DNA of 64,000 bases from Deinococcus sp. JMULE3 (GTDB taxonomy: Bacteria; Deinococcota; Deinococci; Deinococcales; Deinococcaceae). The stretch spans positions 806,001-870,000 of the forward strand of contig NZ_SGWE01000004.1 in assembly GCF_013337115.1 (NCBI RefSeq), read 5' to 3'. The position numbers and the translations under genes are program-made. Below, in pieces: positions 8,276 to 17,913 of the stretch (positions are counted from its first letter, which is position 1; every line of letters starts with the position of its first letter). Below the pieces are notes generated by a model. It did not search any database. It was not told the origin of the DNA and saw nothing but the letters and a program-made list of their open reading frames with translations.

Positions 8276-8358
8276 GGGGGCGACTGGCGCTGAACGTGGG
8301 CACACCACGGGGAAGCCCCCGACACGGACTTTTTCCTGATCGCGCGCCTGGGTCGATC
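8276..8358 (+). ncRNA. ZTP riboswitch (pfl motif) controlling purH
   Basis: Outer stem P1 pairs GGGGGC (8276-8281) with GCCCCC (8315-8320). It encloses the conserved GACTGGCG (8282-8289), then P2 pairing CGTGG (8295-8299) with CCACG (8305-8309), followed by GGGGAAG. After a linker, P3 is GATCG (8338-8342) with CGATC (8354-8358) around a loop carrying the conserved GCGCCTGGG block. This is the order and sequence of the pfl/ZTP aptamer that senses ZMP/ZTP, the purH substrate AICAR and its triphosphate. The downstream GC-rich pairing near 8361-8378 and the GGAGG at 8383-8387 are candidate expression platforms. Confidence 0.85.
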
Positions 8359-8392
8359 CCTGCCCCTGTGGGCGGGGTCCTCGGAGGTCACA

Positions 8393-9961
<1,569 letters not shown>

Positions 9962-9982
9962 CCCCCCAACCCTGAACCTCCT

Positions 9983-10015
9983 GGGTGGACGTGGCGGCGT
10001 CCACCCCCTTCTTTT
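9983..10015 (+). terminator. Intrinsic terminator after purH
   Basis: GGGTGGACG (9983-9991) pairs with CGTCCACCC (9998-10006) around a 6-nt loop, followed by CCTTCTTTT. Confidence 0.85.
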
Positions 10016-10018
10016 GGG

Positions 10019-10122
10019 TTGATGGCGGATGGCGGATGGCCAAGAGCGTGTGCGCGGCGGGCCCGCCCAAGTCAAGCCGACCCACTGCCCACAACCCACT
10101 CCCTACTTCCCACAACCCACTC
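10019..10122. repeat. Heptad-repeat element A
   Basis: Left array 10019-10039: three 7-bp units of the NNGATGG type (TTGATGG, then CGGATGG twice). Right array 10081-10122: six units of the NNGTGGG type in inverted orientation; on the minus strand the unit types are GAGTGGG, TTGTGGG, AAGTAGG and CAGTGGG. The 41-bp GC-rich centre (10040-10080) has no gene. It is the only element combining both unit families. It starts 4 bp after the purH terminator. Confidence 0.85.
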
Positions 10123-10134
10123 TCATCCAGATTG

Positions 10135-10147
10135 TTGCAGAATGCAA
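10135..10147. promoter_or_regulatory. Inverted repeat TTGCA-GAA-TGCAA before the MarR gene
   Basis: Perfect 5-bp arms ending 2 bp before the MarR start codon. It overlaps the position where a -10 box (CAGAAT, 10138-10143) would serve a leaderless start. Likely autoregulatory operator of the MarR protein, which would also control the coupled P450 gene. Confidence 0.6.
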
Positions 10148-10149
10148 TC

Positions 10150-10617
10150 ATGTCACCCGACCACCTCACGCCGGATCTCACGCGGCAGCCGCTGCGGTTC
10201 CTGGCGGCTTACTGGACGGCGTGGCAGGGCCTCAGCGGGCAGGTGCAGGCTGCGCTGACGCGGGAGCATGGGCTGGACCTGCGGGCGTTCCTGATCCTTA
10301 GTCACGTGCAGGCGGGACCGCAGACGCCCAGCGACCTCGCGCGGACGCTGGACCTGCCCCGTTACGAGGTCGCCCGCGCCCTGCGGCACCTGCAAGACGC
10401 CGGGGCGGTCACGCACGAGCCGCGACCCGGGGACGCCCGGCGGCGCGCCCTGCACGTAACGCCCGCCGGGCAGACCCTGTGGCTCGCGGCGATGCAGACC
10501 CTCCAGCACGCCACCCGGCCCGCCCTCGACCGGCTCGGCCCGCAACTGGACGCGGTGACCGCCGGACTGGAAGCCCTGACCGACCTCTCCCCCACGCCCC
10601 CTGGAGGCCACACATGA
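10150..10617 (+). CDS. MarR-family transcriptional regulator
   Basis: A 155-residue winged-helix regulator. The core reads [47 protein letters not shown], the typical recognition helix and wing with its conserved basic tip. The ATG at 10150 is chosen because it follows a palindromic operator and lacks the odd N-terminal extension of earlier codons. It overlaps the P450 gene by ATGA, so the two are co-translated, and it probably regulates the P450 in response to a small lipophilic ligand. Confidence 0.85.
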   Translation: MSPDHLTPDLTRQPLRFLAAYWTAWQGLSGQVQAALTREHGLDLRAFLILSHVQAGPQTPSDLARTLDLPRYEVARALRHLQDAGAVTHEPRPGDARRRALHVTPAGQTLWLAAMQTLQHATRPALDRLGPQLDAVTAGLEALTDLSPTPPGGHT

Positions 10618-11831
10618 CCGTTCCTGATCCCAGTTCCGCTCCCCGCTGCCCCTTCGGTGGGGACGCCCTGACCCGTCACCCGGACCGCCCGGCGCAGCCC
10701 GGCGCGGCGCCCACCCCGGACGCGCGGGGCGTCGTGCAGGTCCACTCGTTCCAGGGCGCGCGGGACGTGCTGCGCAGCGAGGCCGTCACGCAGGCCGGAT
10801 TCAACGCCGAGATGGTCAACGACGCCGGGATCCTCAAGCGCCGCCCCGTGCTGTTCACCGAGGGTGAGGAGCACCACGAGATGCGCCGCGACACCGCGCG
10901 GTACTTCACGCCGGCCGCGGTTGGCACGTACCAGCCCATGATCGCCGCGCTGGCCGACCGCCTGATCGGGCAGCTGGCCGCGCGCGGCGAGGCGAACATC
11001 GACGACCTGAGCCTCACGCTGGCCGTGCAGGTCGCCTCGCAGGTCGTGGGCCTCACGGACAGCCGCCTGCCGGGCCTGGAGCGGCGCGTGATGGCGTTCG
11101 TAGACCACGACGGGAACAGCGAGCCCGGCATGAGCCCCGAGAAGGGCCGCCTGAGAAGCATCCTGGATCAGCGGCACCTGCTGGCCTTCTACCTGCTGGA
11201 CGTCAAACCCGCCATCCAGGCGCGCCGGAAGCAGCGCCGGGACGACCTGATCAGTCACCTGCTGGACCGCGAGTACAGCGACATCGAGATCCTCACCGAG
11301 TGCCTGACGTACGGCACGGCGGGCATGGTCACCACCCGCGAGTTCATCACGGTCGCCACGTGGCACCTGTTGCGCGCCCCCGAACTGCGCGCCGCGTACG
11401 TGCACGGCACCGAGAAGGAACGTCTGGACATCCTGCACGAGATCCTGCGCGTGGAACCCGTCGTGAGCACCCTGTACCGCCGCGCGCAGACGGACCTGAC
11501 CGTGGACGGCCACAGGGTCCCGCAGGGCACGCTGCTGGCCCTGAACCTCGCGGACGTGAACACCGACCCGGGCGTGGCGGGCGAGCACGCGGCCCAGCTG
11601 TGCCCCGCCCGGCCCCTCCCGCGCGGCGTGCAGGCGCCCGTCATGGCGTTCGGGGACGGGCATCACCGCTGCCCCGGCGCGTTCCTGGCGATCAAGGAGA
11701 CCGACACGTTCCTGCGCCGCCTGCTGATCTGGCAGGACCTGCGCCTGGTCGCCGAGCCGCGCGTGACCTTCAACGAGGTCGTGAAAGGCTACGAGCTGCG
11801 CGGGCTGCGCGTCGCACTGGGCAGGGCCTGA
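10614..11831 (+). CDS. Cytochrome P450
   Basis: A 405-residue soluble class I-type bacterial P450. The heme-binding loop is [10 protein letters not shown] with the Cys ligand at about residue 353. The K-helix ExxR is EILR near 276-279, and the I helix reads [11 protein letters not shown] with Thr for oxygen activation. The ATG at 10614 overlaps the MarR stop and has GGAGG 7 nt upstream. Redox partners are not adjacent and the substrate is unknown. Deinococcus has carotenoid-modifying P450s, but nothing here ties this one to that role. Its 3' end overlaps the converging membrane-protein gene by 43 bp. Confidence 0.92.
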   Translation: MTVPDPSSAPRCPFGGDALTRHPDRPAQPGAAPTPDARGVVQVHSFQGARDVLRSEAVTQAGFNAEMVNDAGILKRRPVLFTEGEEHHEMRRDTARYFTPAAVGTYQPMIAALADRLIGQLAARGEANIDDLSLTLAVQVASQVVGLTDSRLPGLERRVMAFVDHDGNSEPGMSPEKGRLRSILDQRHLLAFYLLDVKPAIQARRKQRRDDLISHLLDREYSDIEILTECLTYGTAGMVTTREFITVATWHLLRAPELRAAYVHGTEKERLDILHEILRVEPVVSTLYRRAQTDLTVDGHRVPQGTLLALNLADVNTDPGVAGEHAAQLCPARPLPRGVQAPVMAFGDGHHRCPGAFLAIKETDTFLRRLLIWQDLRLVAEPRVTFNEVVKGYELRGLRVALGRA

Positions 11832-12538
11832 CCGGCAGTGCCTGAGCGGGTGGGGCGGACGCGGATCATCACGCGGTCGTTCGCGTCCACCTGCGCCTCG
11901 TCGTACGCGGTGCTCGCGCCGGTCTCCTCCTCCCGGATGGGGTGCGGCGCCCCGGCCACCCCGTCCGGGTCCTGCCGGCCCAGGGAGCGGGCGTACAGCG
12001 TGGCGCCCATCAGTCGGGAGATCGGGACGTCCGCGTGCAGCAGCCGGGGCGCGGACCACTGCTGCGCCACGACCGCCAGCGGCGTGACCCGCACGAGACC
12101 CGGGCGGTCCGGTTCACCCGCCGCTGAACGCTGGGGCGCACGGAGGTCCTCGCGCAGTTCGATCAGCCACGTGGCCTGCCCGCCCGGCACGGACGCCAGC
12201 ACCCGGAAGATCGGGCGGCCCAGCACGGCGGACAGCGGCAGGTTCTCCTCGAACATCAGCAGCCGCCAGTGCGCTTCGCTGTCGTCGCCCATGCTGACGC
12301 TGTCCCGGTCGAACGCGACGTGCAGCAGCCCCGGCCTCAGGACGTCCCGGCGGTGCGCCTCCTCGCGCTGCCGCCACTCGTCCTGCGGGTCACGGGGCGG
12401 CAGGGGCGGCGTGCGGCGCGCCCTGGTGCTCAGTCTGGCGCGGGCCAGTCCGGCGCGGACCAGGGGCCGCAGCAGCCACAGCAGCAGCAGGACCACGGCA
12501 CCGCCGATCACCTGAAGGGCGCTGTCGGGTGGGGTCAT
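11789..12538 (-). CDS. Membrane-anchored protein of unknown function
   Basis: About 249 residues. One transmembrane segment near residues 8-27 ([18 protein letters not shown]) is followed by an Arg/Pro-rich linker and a cytosolic or peripheral domain with no recognised motif. The ATG at 12538 is chosen over upstream codons because TACACT lies 7 nt before it (leaderless). It converges on and overlaps the P450 gene by 43 bp; the C-terminal tail in the overlap (after about residue 235) is low complexity and may not be functional. Confidence 0.68.
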   Translation of the reverse strand: MTPPDSALQVIGGAVVLLLLWLLRPLVRAGLARARLSTRARRTPPLPPRDPQDEWRQREEAHRRDVLRPGLLHVAFDRDSVSMGDDSEAHWRLLMFEENLPLSAVLGRPIFRVLASVPGGQATWLIELREDLRAPQRSAAGEPDRPGLVRVTPLAVVAQQWSAPRLLHADVPISRLMGATLYARSLGRQDPDGVAGAPHPIREEETGASTAYDEAQVDANDRVMIRVRPTRSGTAGQALPSATRSPRSS

Positions 12539-12626
12539 GCCCGCCAGTGTATGGCCCGGTATCCGGACGCCTGTGCTGGACTGCGACACAGGGACCGGGC
12601 AGGCTCCCCGGTCCCTGTGTCATACG

Positions 12627-12786
12627 GGATTTCCAACGTGATTGCCTTCCGTTGTCCCCTCTCCCCTTGTGGGACTCGGAGAGCTGCGGAGCAGAGAGGG
12701 AGGGACTCGCAGAGCGGCGCAGCTGAGGAGCGAAGCGACGGAAGGGTGAGGGGGCCACCGGGCGACTCCGAATGTTTTGGAATCAC
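12627..12786. repeat. Long imperfect palindrome, repeat-like
   Basis: Left arm begins GGGATTTCCAA and includes CCCCTCTCCCCTT. The right arm, read on the other strand, begins GTGATTCCAA and includes CCCCCTCACCCTT. The middle holds two diverged direct copies of about 28 bp beginning GGGACTCGGAGAGC and GGGACTCGCAGAGC. The block GGAGCGAAGCG recalls GGAGCGAAACG in the repeat at 30.2 kb. No gene is seen. It looks like a dispersed intergenic repeat. Confidence 0.5.
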
Positions 12787-12798
12787 TTGAATGCCGTG

Positions 12799-13467
12799 TC
12801 AGGCGCTCTTCTTCCATCGGCCCTTGCCGCGGTGCCCGACGCGGTTCCCGGCGTGGGCGGTGCGGGCGCGGACGTGCTCGTCGTCGTAGCGGAGCATGAC
12901 GGCCAGCCGGGCGCGGCTGATGATGTGGTGCGGGTGTTTGGGTACGAACGCGGTGACGATGTCCACGTGCCCGTCGCGTTGCGGCTCGGCGACGACGTGC
13001 AGGGGCAGCGCGACGCCGCACGCCTCGAAGTAGCCGCAGACCAGCCAGCGGCGCTCCTGGGTGTACACGGCGCGCACGCGGCCGGTCAGGAGGACGTTCA
13101 GCACGTCGTGTTCCAGGAAGCCCTCGGCGCGGGCGTGCCCGATGGCGTGCGGGCACAGGTGGTACCGGCCGTCGTACACGGCGTCGCGCAGCCGGGCGTG
13201 CGCCTGCGCGAGGCTGAAGTCGTCGGTGCTGACGCCACTCAGTTCCGCTTCGCGCTGCGGTTTCAGTGGCGCCTGGGGACGCGCGGCGCGGGCCGGGGTG
13301 GGCGCCGGGGCGCGCCGGGCGGCCTTCTCGGCGCGGGACAGCTGGGCGCGCAGGGCGAGCAGGTCGGCACTGGCGGCCAGGGTGGCCTGCCCCGGCTCTG
13401 GGCGGTCCTGCGACCGGGCGCGGCGGGGTGGTGGGCCTGAGGCCGGTTTGCTGGACTGTTTCGTCAC
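12799..13467 (-). CDS. DUF4258-type domain protein with basic N-terminal tail
   Basis: A 222-residue protein. The N-terminal ~90 residues are Ala/Pro/Arg-rich and probably disordered. The C-terminal half (RDAVYDGRYHLCPHAIGHARAEG, VRAVYTQERRWLVCGYF, HVDIVTAFVPKHP) matches the pattern of DUF4258, a RelE-like fold. The GTG at 13467 has GGAGG about 9 nt upstream. The Lys/Arg-rich end (HRGKGRWKKSA) is compatible with nucleic-acid binding. A terminator-bearing leader lies upstream. No antitoxin-like partner is adjacent, so a toxin role is not supported. Confidence 0.7.
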   Translation of the reverse strand: MTKQSSKPASGPPPRRARSQDRPEPGQATLAASADLLALRAQLSRAEKAARRAPAPTPARAARPQAPLKPQREAELSGVSTDDFSLAQAHARLRDAVYDGRYHLCPHAIGHARAEGFLEHDVLNVLLTGRVRAVYTQERRWLVCGYFEACGVALPLHVVAEPQRDGHVDIVTAFVPKHPHHIISRARLAVMLRYDDEHVRARTAHAGNRVGHRGKGRWKKSA

Positions 13468-13539
13468 GGCGGTGCACCTCCGGTGAGTTCCGGGTCTGCT
13501 GCGGCGCTGCGTGGCCGCCCCCTTCCATGAGAAGCTCTC

Positions 13540-13582
13540 AAAAAAGAAAAGGCCCCTCAAACACGGCTTCGTGTCTGTGGGG
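13540..13582 (-). terminator. Intrinsic terminator/attenuator upstream of the DUF4258 gene
   Basis: On the minus strand CCCC and ACACG stems close with CGTGT and GGGG, then CC and TTTTCTTTTTT. It lies 73 bp before the GTG at 13467, so it would stop transcription ahead of the gene unless bypassed. Confidence 0.7.
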
Positions 13583-13611
13583 AGGCAGGCGGCGTACCCT
13601 GTTCAGGGCAT
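13540..13611 (-). ncRNA. Candidate small RNA or attenuated leader upstream of the DUF4258 gene
   Basis: A minus-strand transcript is predicted from TATGCT (13623-13618) to a T-rich terminator. It would start near AUG-CCC-UGA at 13611-13603, a two-codon open frame placed exactly where leaderless starts occur. It then forms CCCTG-AA-CAGGG (13608-13597) and ends in the terminator at 13582-13540. About 72 nt; I do not recognise the family. It could be an independent small RNA or a leader attenuating the downstream gene. Confidence 0.45.
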
Positions 13612-13617
13612 GCGCGC

Positions 13618-13623
13618 AGCATA
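13618..13623 (-). promoter_or_regulatory. -10 box TATGCT for the 13.6 kb leader RNA
   Basis: TANNNT box 6 nt before the ATG at 13611 on the minus strand. No clear -35 box. Confidence 0.5.
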
Positions 13624-13760
13624 TCACGCGCCCCCGGCGGCGCAGGGTGAGCGGCGGAACAGACGCGCCCGGCCCGGCCTCTCTAGGCTGGGGGTCAGCA
13701 CCCGCACCGCTCCCGACGTCACGTTCCCCCGCTGCCCTGGTCCTTCCTGGAGGTCACCTC

Positions 13761-14621
13761 ATGATCCGACCCATGCTGGCCACCGATGTCCCCGACGTGC
13801 TCGCCCTGCTCACCTGGATGGACGACGCCCCCGAACGCGAGGTGTTCTCCCCCGACGCCCGCGACCCGCGCGAACTGCAGACCGAATGCGAGGACAACCT
13901 CTGCCTCGTGGACGTGGACGACGAGGGCGTCCTGGCGTACTGCGCGCTGTCCCCCTTCCGGGACGGGCTGGTGCTGGAGGGGCCGGTCAGTGACGGCGGG
14001 CACGTGCAGGCGCTGCTGGGGCGCGCGCTGGCCCACACGGACGGCCTGCCGGTGTACGCGTTCGCGGCGCAGGAGAACCTGCCGGTGCGCGCGGCGCTGG
14101 AGGGCGCGGGCTTCGCGGCGATGCACACCACCGACTTCTACAGCGCGCCGCTGGACCGCCTGACGCCGCACGCCTGCGCGCCCGCCGGGCACCGCATCGC
14201 GCGCAGGCTGCCCATCGCGGCGTACCGCGAGCTGTTCAAGTCCAGCGAGGACGCCTGGGCGGGCCGCCTGACCTGGACGCCCGAGCAGTTCGACGAGCAC
14301 TTCGCGCGGGACGACGTGCGGCTGGTGGCGCTGCTGCGCGGGGATCAGCCGGTGGGGTTCGCGGAACTGGAATTCCGCCCCGAGGAGGCCCGCGCGGACG
14401 TCACGTACCTCGCGGTGCATCCCGCCGAGCGCGCCCAGGGTTACGGCCTGAAGCTGCTGGCGCTGGCCGCCGCCGAGGCCGAAACCCACCCGGAGGTCCG
14501 CACGCTGCGGGTCCGCGCGCACGACCACATGAAACCCGCCCGCGCCCTGTACGCCCGCGCGGGCTTCACGCACTGCCGCAGCATCGTGACGTACATGCGC
14601 GACGGCGACGAGGACGTGTAA
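13761..14621 (+). CDS. GNAT-family N-acetyltransferase, two-domain
   Basis: A 286-residue protein with a degenerate N-terminal GNAT half and a well-formed C-terminal GNAT domain. The second has VTYLAVHPAERAQGYGLKLLALA, the acetyl-CoA pyrophosphate loop in the pattern Q/R-x2-G-x-G/A, then ARALYARAGFTHCRS. The ATG at 13761 has GGAGG at 13749-13753. The acetyl acceptor (small molecule or protein) cannot be told from sequence. Confidence 0.85.
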   Translation: MIRPMLATDVPDVLALLTWMDDAPEREVFSPDARDPRELQTECEDNLCLVDVDDEGVLAYCALSPFRDGLVLEGPVSDGGHVQALLGRALAHTDGLPVYAFAAQENLPVRAALEGAGFAAMHTTDFYSAPLDRLTPHACAPAGHRIARRLPIAAYRELFKSSEDAWAGRLTWTPEQFDEHFARDDVRLVALLRGDQPVGFAELEFRPEEARADVTYLAVHPAERAQGYGLKLLALAAAEAETHPEVRTLRVRAHDHMKPARALYARAGFTHCRSIVTYMRDGDEDV

Positions 14622-14699
14622 CGGGCCGCCCTGGAGGCACGGGGAGATTCCGCGCCCCGCCACACATGCGCGCGGGGTGTGGGGGTACGCTGCGCGCCT

Positions 14700-15008
14700 A
14701 TGGCGAAGAAGGATCGGCGTTCCCCGCAACCGGCGTTCGTGACCCTGCGGGACATGCCGGGCACGCGGGTGATGTTCTGGGTGGTGGACGCCTGCCCGTA
14801 CTGCGGCGAGCGGCACGCGCACGTCATCGGGAACCTGCGGACCGCCGACCCGGTGGACGCGCTGGGTGAGATTCCCGCGCCGTGCCACCCGGACCGGCTG
14901 TACGTGCTGTCCCTGCCGCCCAAACCGAAACGCAAGGGCGGCAAGGAGGAACGCCGCCGCGCCCGCCGGGACGGCAAGCGCGATGACCTGGACGACGAGA
15001 CGTGGTGA
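14700..15008 (+). CDS. Small zinc-ribbon-like protein with basic tail
   Basis: A 102-residue hypothetical protein. CPYCGERHAH near the middle could ligate a metal together with a downstream CHP, and the C-terminus is strongly charged (KPKRKGGKEERRRARRDGKR). The ATG at 14700 follows TACGCT (14686-14691) by 8 nt, arguing for a near-leaderless start. Function unknown; nucleic-acid binding is only suggested by charge. Confidence 0.72.
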   Translation: MAKKDRRSPQPAFVTLRDMPGTRVMFWVVDACPYCGERHAHVIGNLRTADPVDALGEIPAPCHPDRLYVLSLPPKPKRKGGKEERRRARRDGKRDDLDDETW

Positions 15009-15020
15009 CGCGCCGCTGAC

Positions 15021-16442
15021 CTACGCGCGGCGCAGGGGGCGCAGCCAGTCCAGGATCCAGCGGGCCACCTGATCGCTGCTGGCGGTCGTGATATCCAGGT
15101 GCGCGGCGCCCTTCAGGGTGCGGGTCGTCAGGGGCGCGCGGGTTCCGGCGGCGTACTCGCGGAACTGAGCCTCGGTGACGACGCCCTGCTCGGCGGCGAT
15201 ACCCAGGACGGGCAGGGTCAGGTCGCGGGCGCTGCCGACCGGCAGGGTCTTCTCGAAGGGCGTGCCGGTGGTATCGGTCCGCGCGGCGGCCAGGTCCAGC
15301 GTCAGGCGGTTCGGGAAGTACCACTCGGCGTAGTCGCTCTGCGGGGTCAGGTAGCGGCGCACGAAGTCGCGCGCGTCGGTGACCTGACCGGCCTGACTGC
15401 CCCAGCCGACCGGGCGGGCGGGATCGGTCGCACCCGTGATCCAGTGGGTGTCTTTTGCGCCCAGCACGCGGTTCAGGAGGTACGGGGCGTCGGTGGCGTT
15501 CGTGGCGTGCCCGGCGTTGATCGCCAGGAAGGGCAGCATGGCGTAGCGTTGATCGAGTCGGGTCATGGCGGCGGCGAGGTTCGTGGCGGGGAAGGTCGTG
15601 AAGCCGTTCGTCGGCGCGGTCGCGTCGGGTTGCAGCGCGGCCAGCCGGGCCTGCGCGGCGGCGCGGACGGCCAGCCCGGGGCCGAAGTACATGGCGTCCA
15701 CGTAGGGGCTGCGGGTCAGGTTGTTCAGTCCGGGCAGGGGGCCGAGGGGGTTCATGGCGCTCTGCTCGTACTGGTCCTTCGTGAGGGGTTTGCCGCTCAT
15801 CAGGCCGGGCAGGCCGTCGAGCATGATCAGGCCGCGCACGTCCCGCGCGCCGCGCGTGCCGCTGAAGTCGTACGTGGCGTACAGGCCGCTCAGGGTGCCG
15901 CCCATGGAGTGCCCGCCGATGAACACGTTCGGGGTCAGGGTGCGGGCTTCCAGTACGGCGGCGCGCCAGTCACGCAGGGTGGTGTCCAGGCCCCAGTCCT
16001 TCATGAACGCCACCCGGTCGGGGCTCAGGGTGGGCAGGCCGCCCTGCACGATCTTCGCCAGGGCGGCGGCGTTCCCGCCGAGCAGCGGCGCGTGGTCTTC
16101 CAGCAGATTCGAGCGGCGGTCCACGGTCCACACGGCCAGGGTGGGGTCGACGTTCACGAGTTGCCGCGCCAGCCGGTCGAAGCTGCCGGCGCCGCCCAGG
16201 TAGCCGGGCATCAGCAGCAGCACGGCGGCGGGTTTGGCGGGGCCGTAGCGGACGGTGACGCTGGCATTCAGCTCGGCGGGCGTGCCGGGTACGGTCACGC
16301 CGGGCCGCACGATCCGCGCGGCGGGCACGCGGTTCAGGGTGGTCGCGACCTGGGCGTTCAGGTCGTCCAGGGCGGCGTCCTGGGCGGCCACCGGGAAGCT
16401 CAGGGCCCCGAGCAGTGGGAGGAGGAGGGAGGCGCGGCGCAT
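15021..16442 (-). CDS. Secreted alpha/beta hydrolase
   Basis: A 473-residue exported protein with signal peptide MRRASLLLPLLGALSFPVAAQ. The alpha/beta-hydrolase nucleophile elbow GGHSMGG is near residue 176, an oxyanion-side LLLMPGYLGGAG is near 77, and the candidate catalytic His is in AAHLDITT near the end. Probably a periplasmic or surface esterase or lipase. Substrate unknown. Confidence 0.82.
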   Translation of the reverse strand: MRRASLLLPLLGALSFPVAAQDAALDDLNAQVATTLNRVPAARIVRPGVTVPGTPAELNASVTVRYGPAKPAAVLLLMPGYLGGAGSFDRLARQLVNVDPTLAVWTVDRRSNLLEDHAPLLGGNAAALAKIVQGGLPTLSPDRVAFMKDWGLDTTLRDWRAAVLEARTLTPNVFIGGHSMGGTLSGLYATYDFSGTRGARDVRGLIMLDGLPGLMSGKPLTKDQYEQSAMNPLGPLPGLNNLTRSPYVDAMYFGPGLAVRAAAQARLAALQPDATAPTNGFTTFPATNLAAAMTRLDQRYAMLPFLAINAGHATNATDAPYLLNRVLGAKDTHWITGATDPARPVGWGSQAGQVTDARDFVRRYLTPQSDYAEWYFPNRLTLDLAAARTDTTGTPFEKTLPVGSARDLTLPVLGIAAEQGVVTEAQFREYAAGTRAPLTTRTLKGAAHLDITTASSDQVARWILDWLRPLRRA

Positions 16443-16567
16443 AGGTCCCCAGGGTGCCAGTTCAGGGGGGCAGCGGTGTCCCAGACTGCGTTGATGGGAC
16501 TTGGGCGTTCCTGTATGGCTTCTTTAGGCAGCGCGGGCCGCCGGGTGCCTTGCCTCCGGCGGCAGCG

Positions 16568-17314
16568 TCAGTCCTGCGGCGTGTACTTGTCACGCAGGTA
16601 GGTGGTGTCGGCCTGCTGGTCGCGGCGCTGCGCCTGGGCCTGCTCGCGGGCGATGCGGGCCATGCGGTCCTCGATCAGGCGCAGTTGCCGGGTCAGTTCA
16701 CGGTCGTCGCGGCCCTGCGGGGCGGCTTCCTGGTAGGCGTGCAGGATGCGGGGCAGGTCCTCGCGGGCGGCCTGCCGGGCGTCGAACACGTCGCGGGTGA
16801 GGGTGGTGGTGTGCGCGGTGGCGCGCAGGGCGTCGCGGGTGGCGGTCACGGCGCCCAGGAAGGCGGGGAGGGTGGTGGGGGGCAGGGCGCGTTCGTGCTG
16901 GCGCAGGGTGCGCAGCAGGTCCTGTTCGTCCGGGGGGGCGGCCTCCAGCGTGACGGTGTGCGGGGTGGGGGCGCGCAGCAGGCGGCGGGCGCGGCGCACG
17001 CTCCAGGCGATCACGATCAGGCTCAGCAGCAGGGTGACGCCCAGCAGCCACCCGGCGACGTCGCTGCCGGACGCGACGCCGATGCCCAGCAGGACGGTCA
17101 GGGTGCCCAGGAACGACAGGGCGACCAGGGTCAGGACGGCCAGCAGGCCCACACCGGCGAGGCGGCGGGCCTGGGTGCGGCCGTGGGTCAGGGCGCGACG
17201 GGGGTCACCGGGACGCTGGAGCTGCCAGGGGTCGCCTGCCGGGTCCGGGGTGGGCGTCAGGAGCTGGCGGGCGAGGCGCGCGCCGCCGCGCAGGTGGGGG
17301 CGGGAGCGGGTCAT
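16568..17314 (-). CDS. Two-TM membrane protein of unknown function
   Basis: A 248-residue protein. An Arg-rich N-terminus precedes two transmembrane helices (about residues 52-75 and 87-106) joined by a short loop. A long C-terminal soluble helical region follows (EQDLLRTLRQHERALP; RDDRELTRQLRLIEDRMARIAREQAQAQRRDQQAD), probably coiled coil. Its ATG overlaps the mug stop codon (ATGA), so it is translated with the repair glycosylase. No family recognised. Confidence 0.75.
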   Translation of the reverse strand: MTRSRPHLRGGARLARQLLTPTPDPAGDPWQLQRPGDPRRALTHGRTQARRLAGVGLLAVLTLVALSFLGTLTVLLGIGVASGSDVAGWLLGVTLLLSLIVIAWSVRRARRLLRAPTPHTVTLEAAPPDEQDLLRTLRQHERALPPTTLPAFLGAVTATRDALRATAHTTTLTRDVFDARQAAREDLPRILHAYQEAAPQGRDDRELTRQLRLIEDRMARIAREQAQAQRRDQQADTTYLRDKYTPQD

Positions 17315-17913
17315 GACTCCGTTACGCGGCCTGGGGTGCCCTGGTTCCCACGCAGCGCCTGCACGCGCGCGGCGAGGGCCTGCCAGGGGTCCAGCCGGAA
17401 GTGGGAGCGGGCCAGGGGGCTGGTGCTGGGCAGCACCCAGACCTCGGCGCCTTCCAGGGGTTCGGGGTGCTGGCCGTACGGGAGGGCGCCCGTGGGCACG
17501 CCCAGCGTCTCGGCGGCGCCGCGTTTGCTGGTGAACGCGACCAGCCGAGGGCGGTGGGCGCGGAGCTTGGCGCGCAGTTCGTCCGGTGCCCAGGCGCCGG
17601 CGGGCAGGTCGGCATCCACGCCGCTGTGCCGTTTGGCGACGTCGGTCAGGCCGATGCCGAACTCGGGCAGGCGGGGGTACTCCTGCGGGAGGAGCAGCTC
17701 CGGGGTCAGGCCGACCTCGTGCAGGGTGTGCCAGAAGCGGTTGCCGGGGTTGGCGTAGTACGCGCGGGCGGCGGCGCTGATGCGGCTGGGCGCGGTGCCC
17801 ACGAGCACCAGGGTCAGGCCGGGCCGCAGGACGTCGGGCACGAGGAACTCGCCGCCGCCGGTCAGGTCGGGCGTGCCGGTGGTGGGCTCAGTCGTCGTCG
17901 TAGCGTTCCTCAA
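17311..17913 (-). CDS. mug: Mismatch-specific uracil/thymine DNA glycosylase
   Basis: A 200-residue UDG-family-2 enzyme that removes uracil or related bases from G:U and G:T pairs. Motif 1 is GTAPSRISAAARAYYANPGNRFWHTL and the C-terminal motif is LPSTSPLARSHF. Motif 1 has Ala where E. coli Mug has its catalytic Asn (GINP). The Deinococcus radiodurans enzyme is known to use a different, acidic catalytic residue, which fits. The only reasonable start is TTG at 17913, giving a 26-bp overlap with the upstream gene; an internal GTG would remove the leading strand region. Confidence 0.85.
   Translation of the reverse strand: MRNATTTTEPTTGTPDLTGGGEFLVPDVLRPGLTLVLVGTAPSRISAAARAYYANPGNRFWHTLHEVGLTPELLLPQEYPRLPEFGIGLTDVAKRHSGVDADLPAGAWAPDELRAKLRAHRPRLVAFTSKRGAAETLGVPTGALPYGQHPEPLEGAEVWVLPSTSPLARSHFRLDPWQALAARVQALRGNQGTPGRVTES

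Noticed and set aside
10081..10122. Heptad arrays considered as CRISPR repeats
   Set aside because: Units are 7 bp, directly tandem with no spacers, and no cas gene is nearby.
12799..13467. DUF4258 protein as a toxin of a toxin-antitoxin pair
   Set aside because: No small antitoxin-like gene is adjacent on the same strand and the long basic N-terminus is unlike RelE/BrnT toxins.
13540..13582. Terminator for the plus-strand GNAT gene or its upstream region
   Set aside because: The run is A-rich on the plus strand; only the minus strand gives the hairpin followed by T residues.
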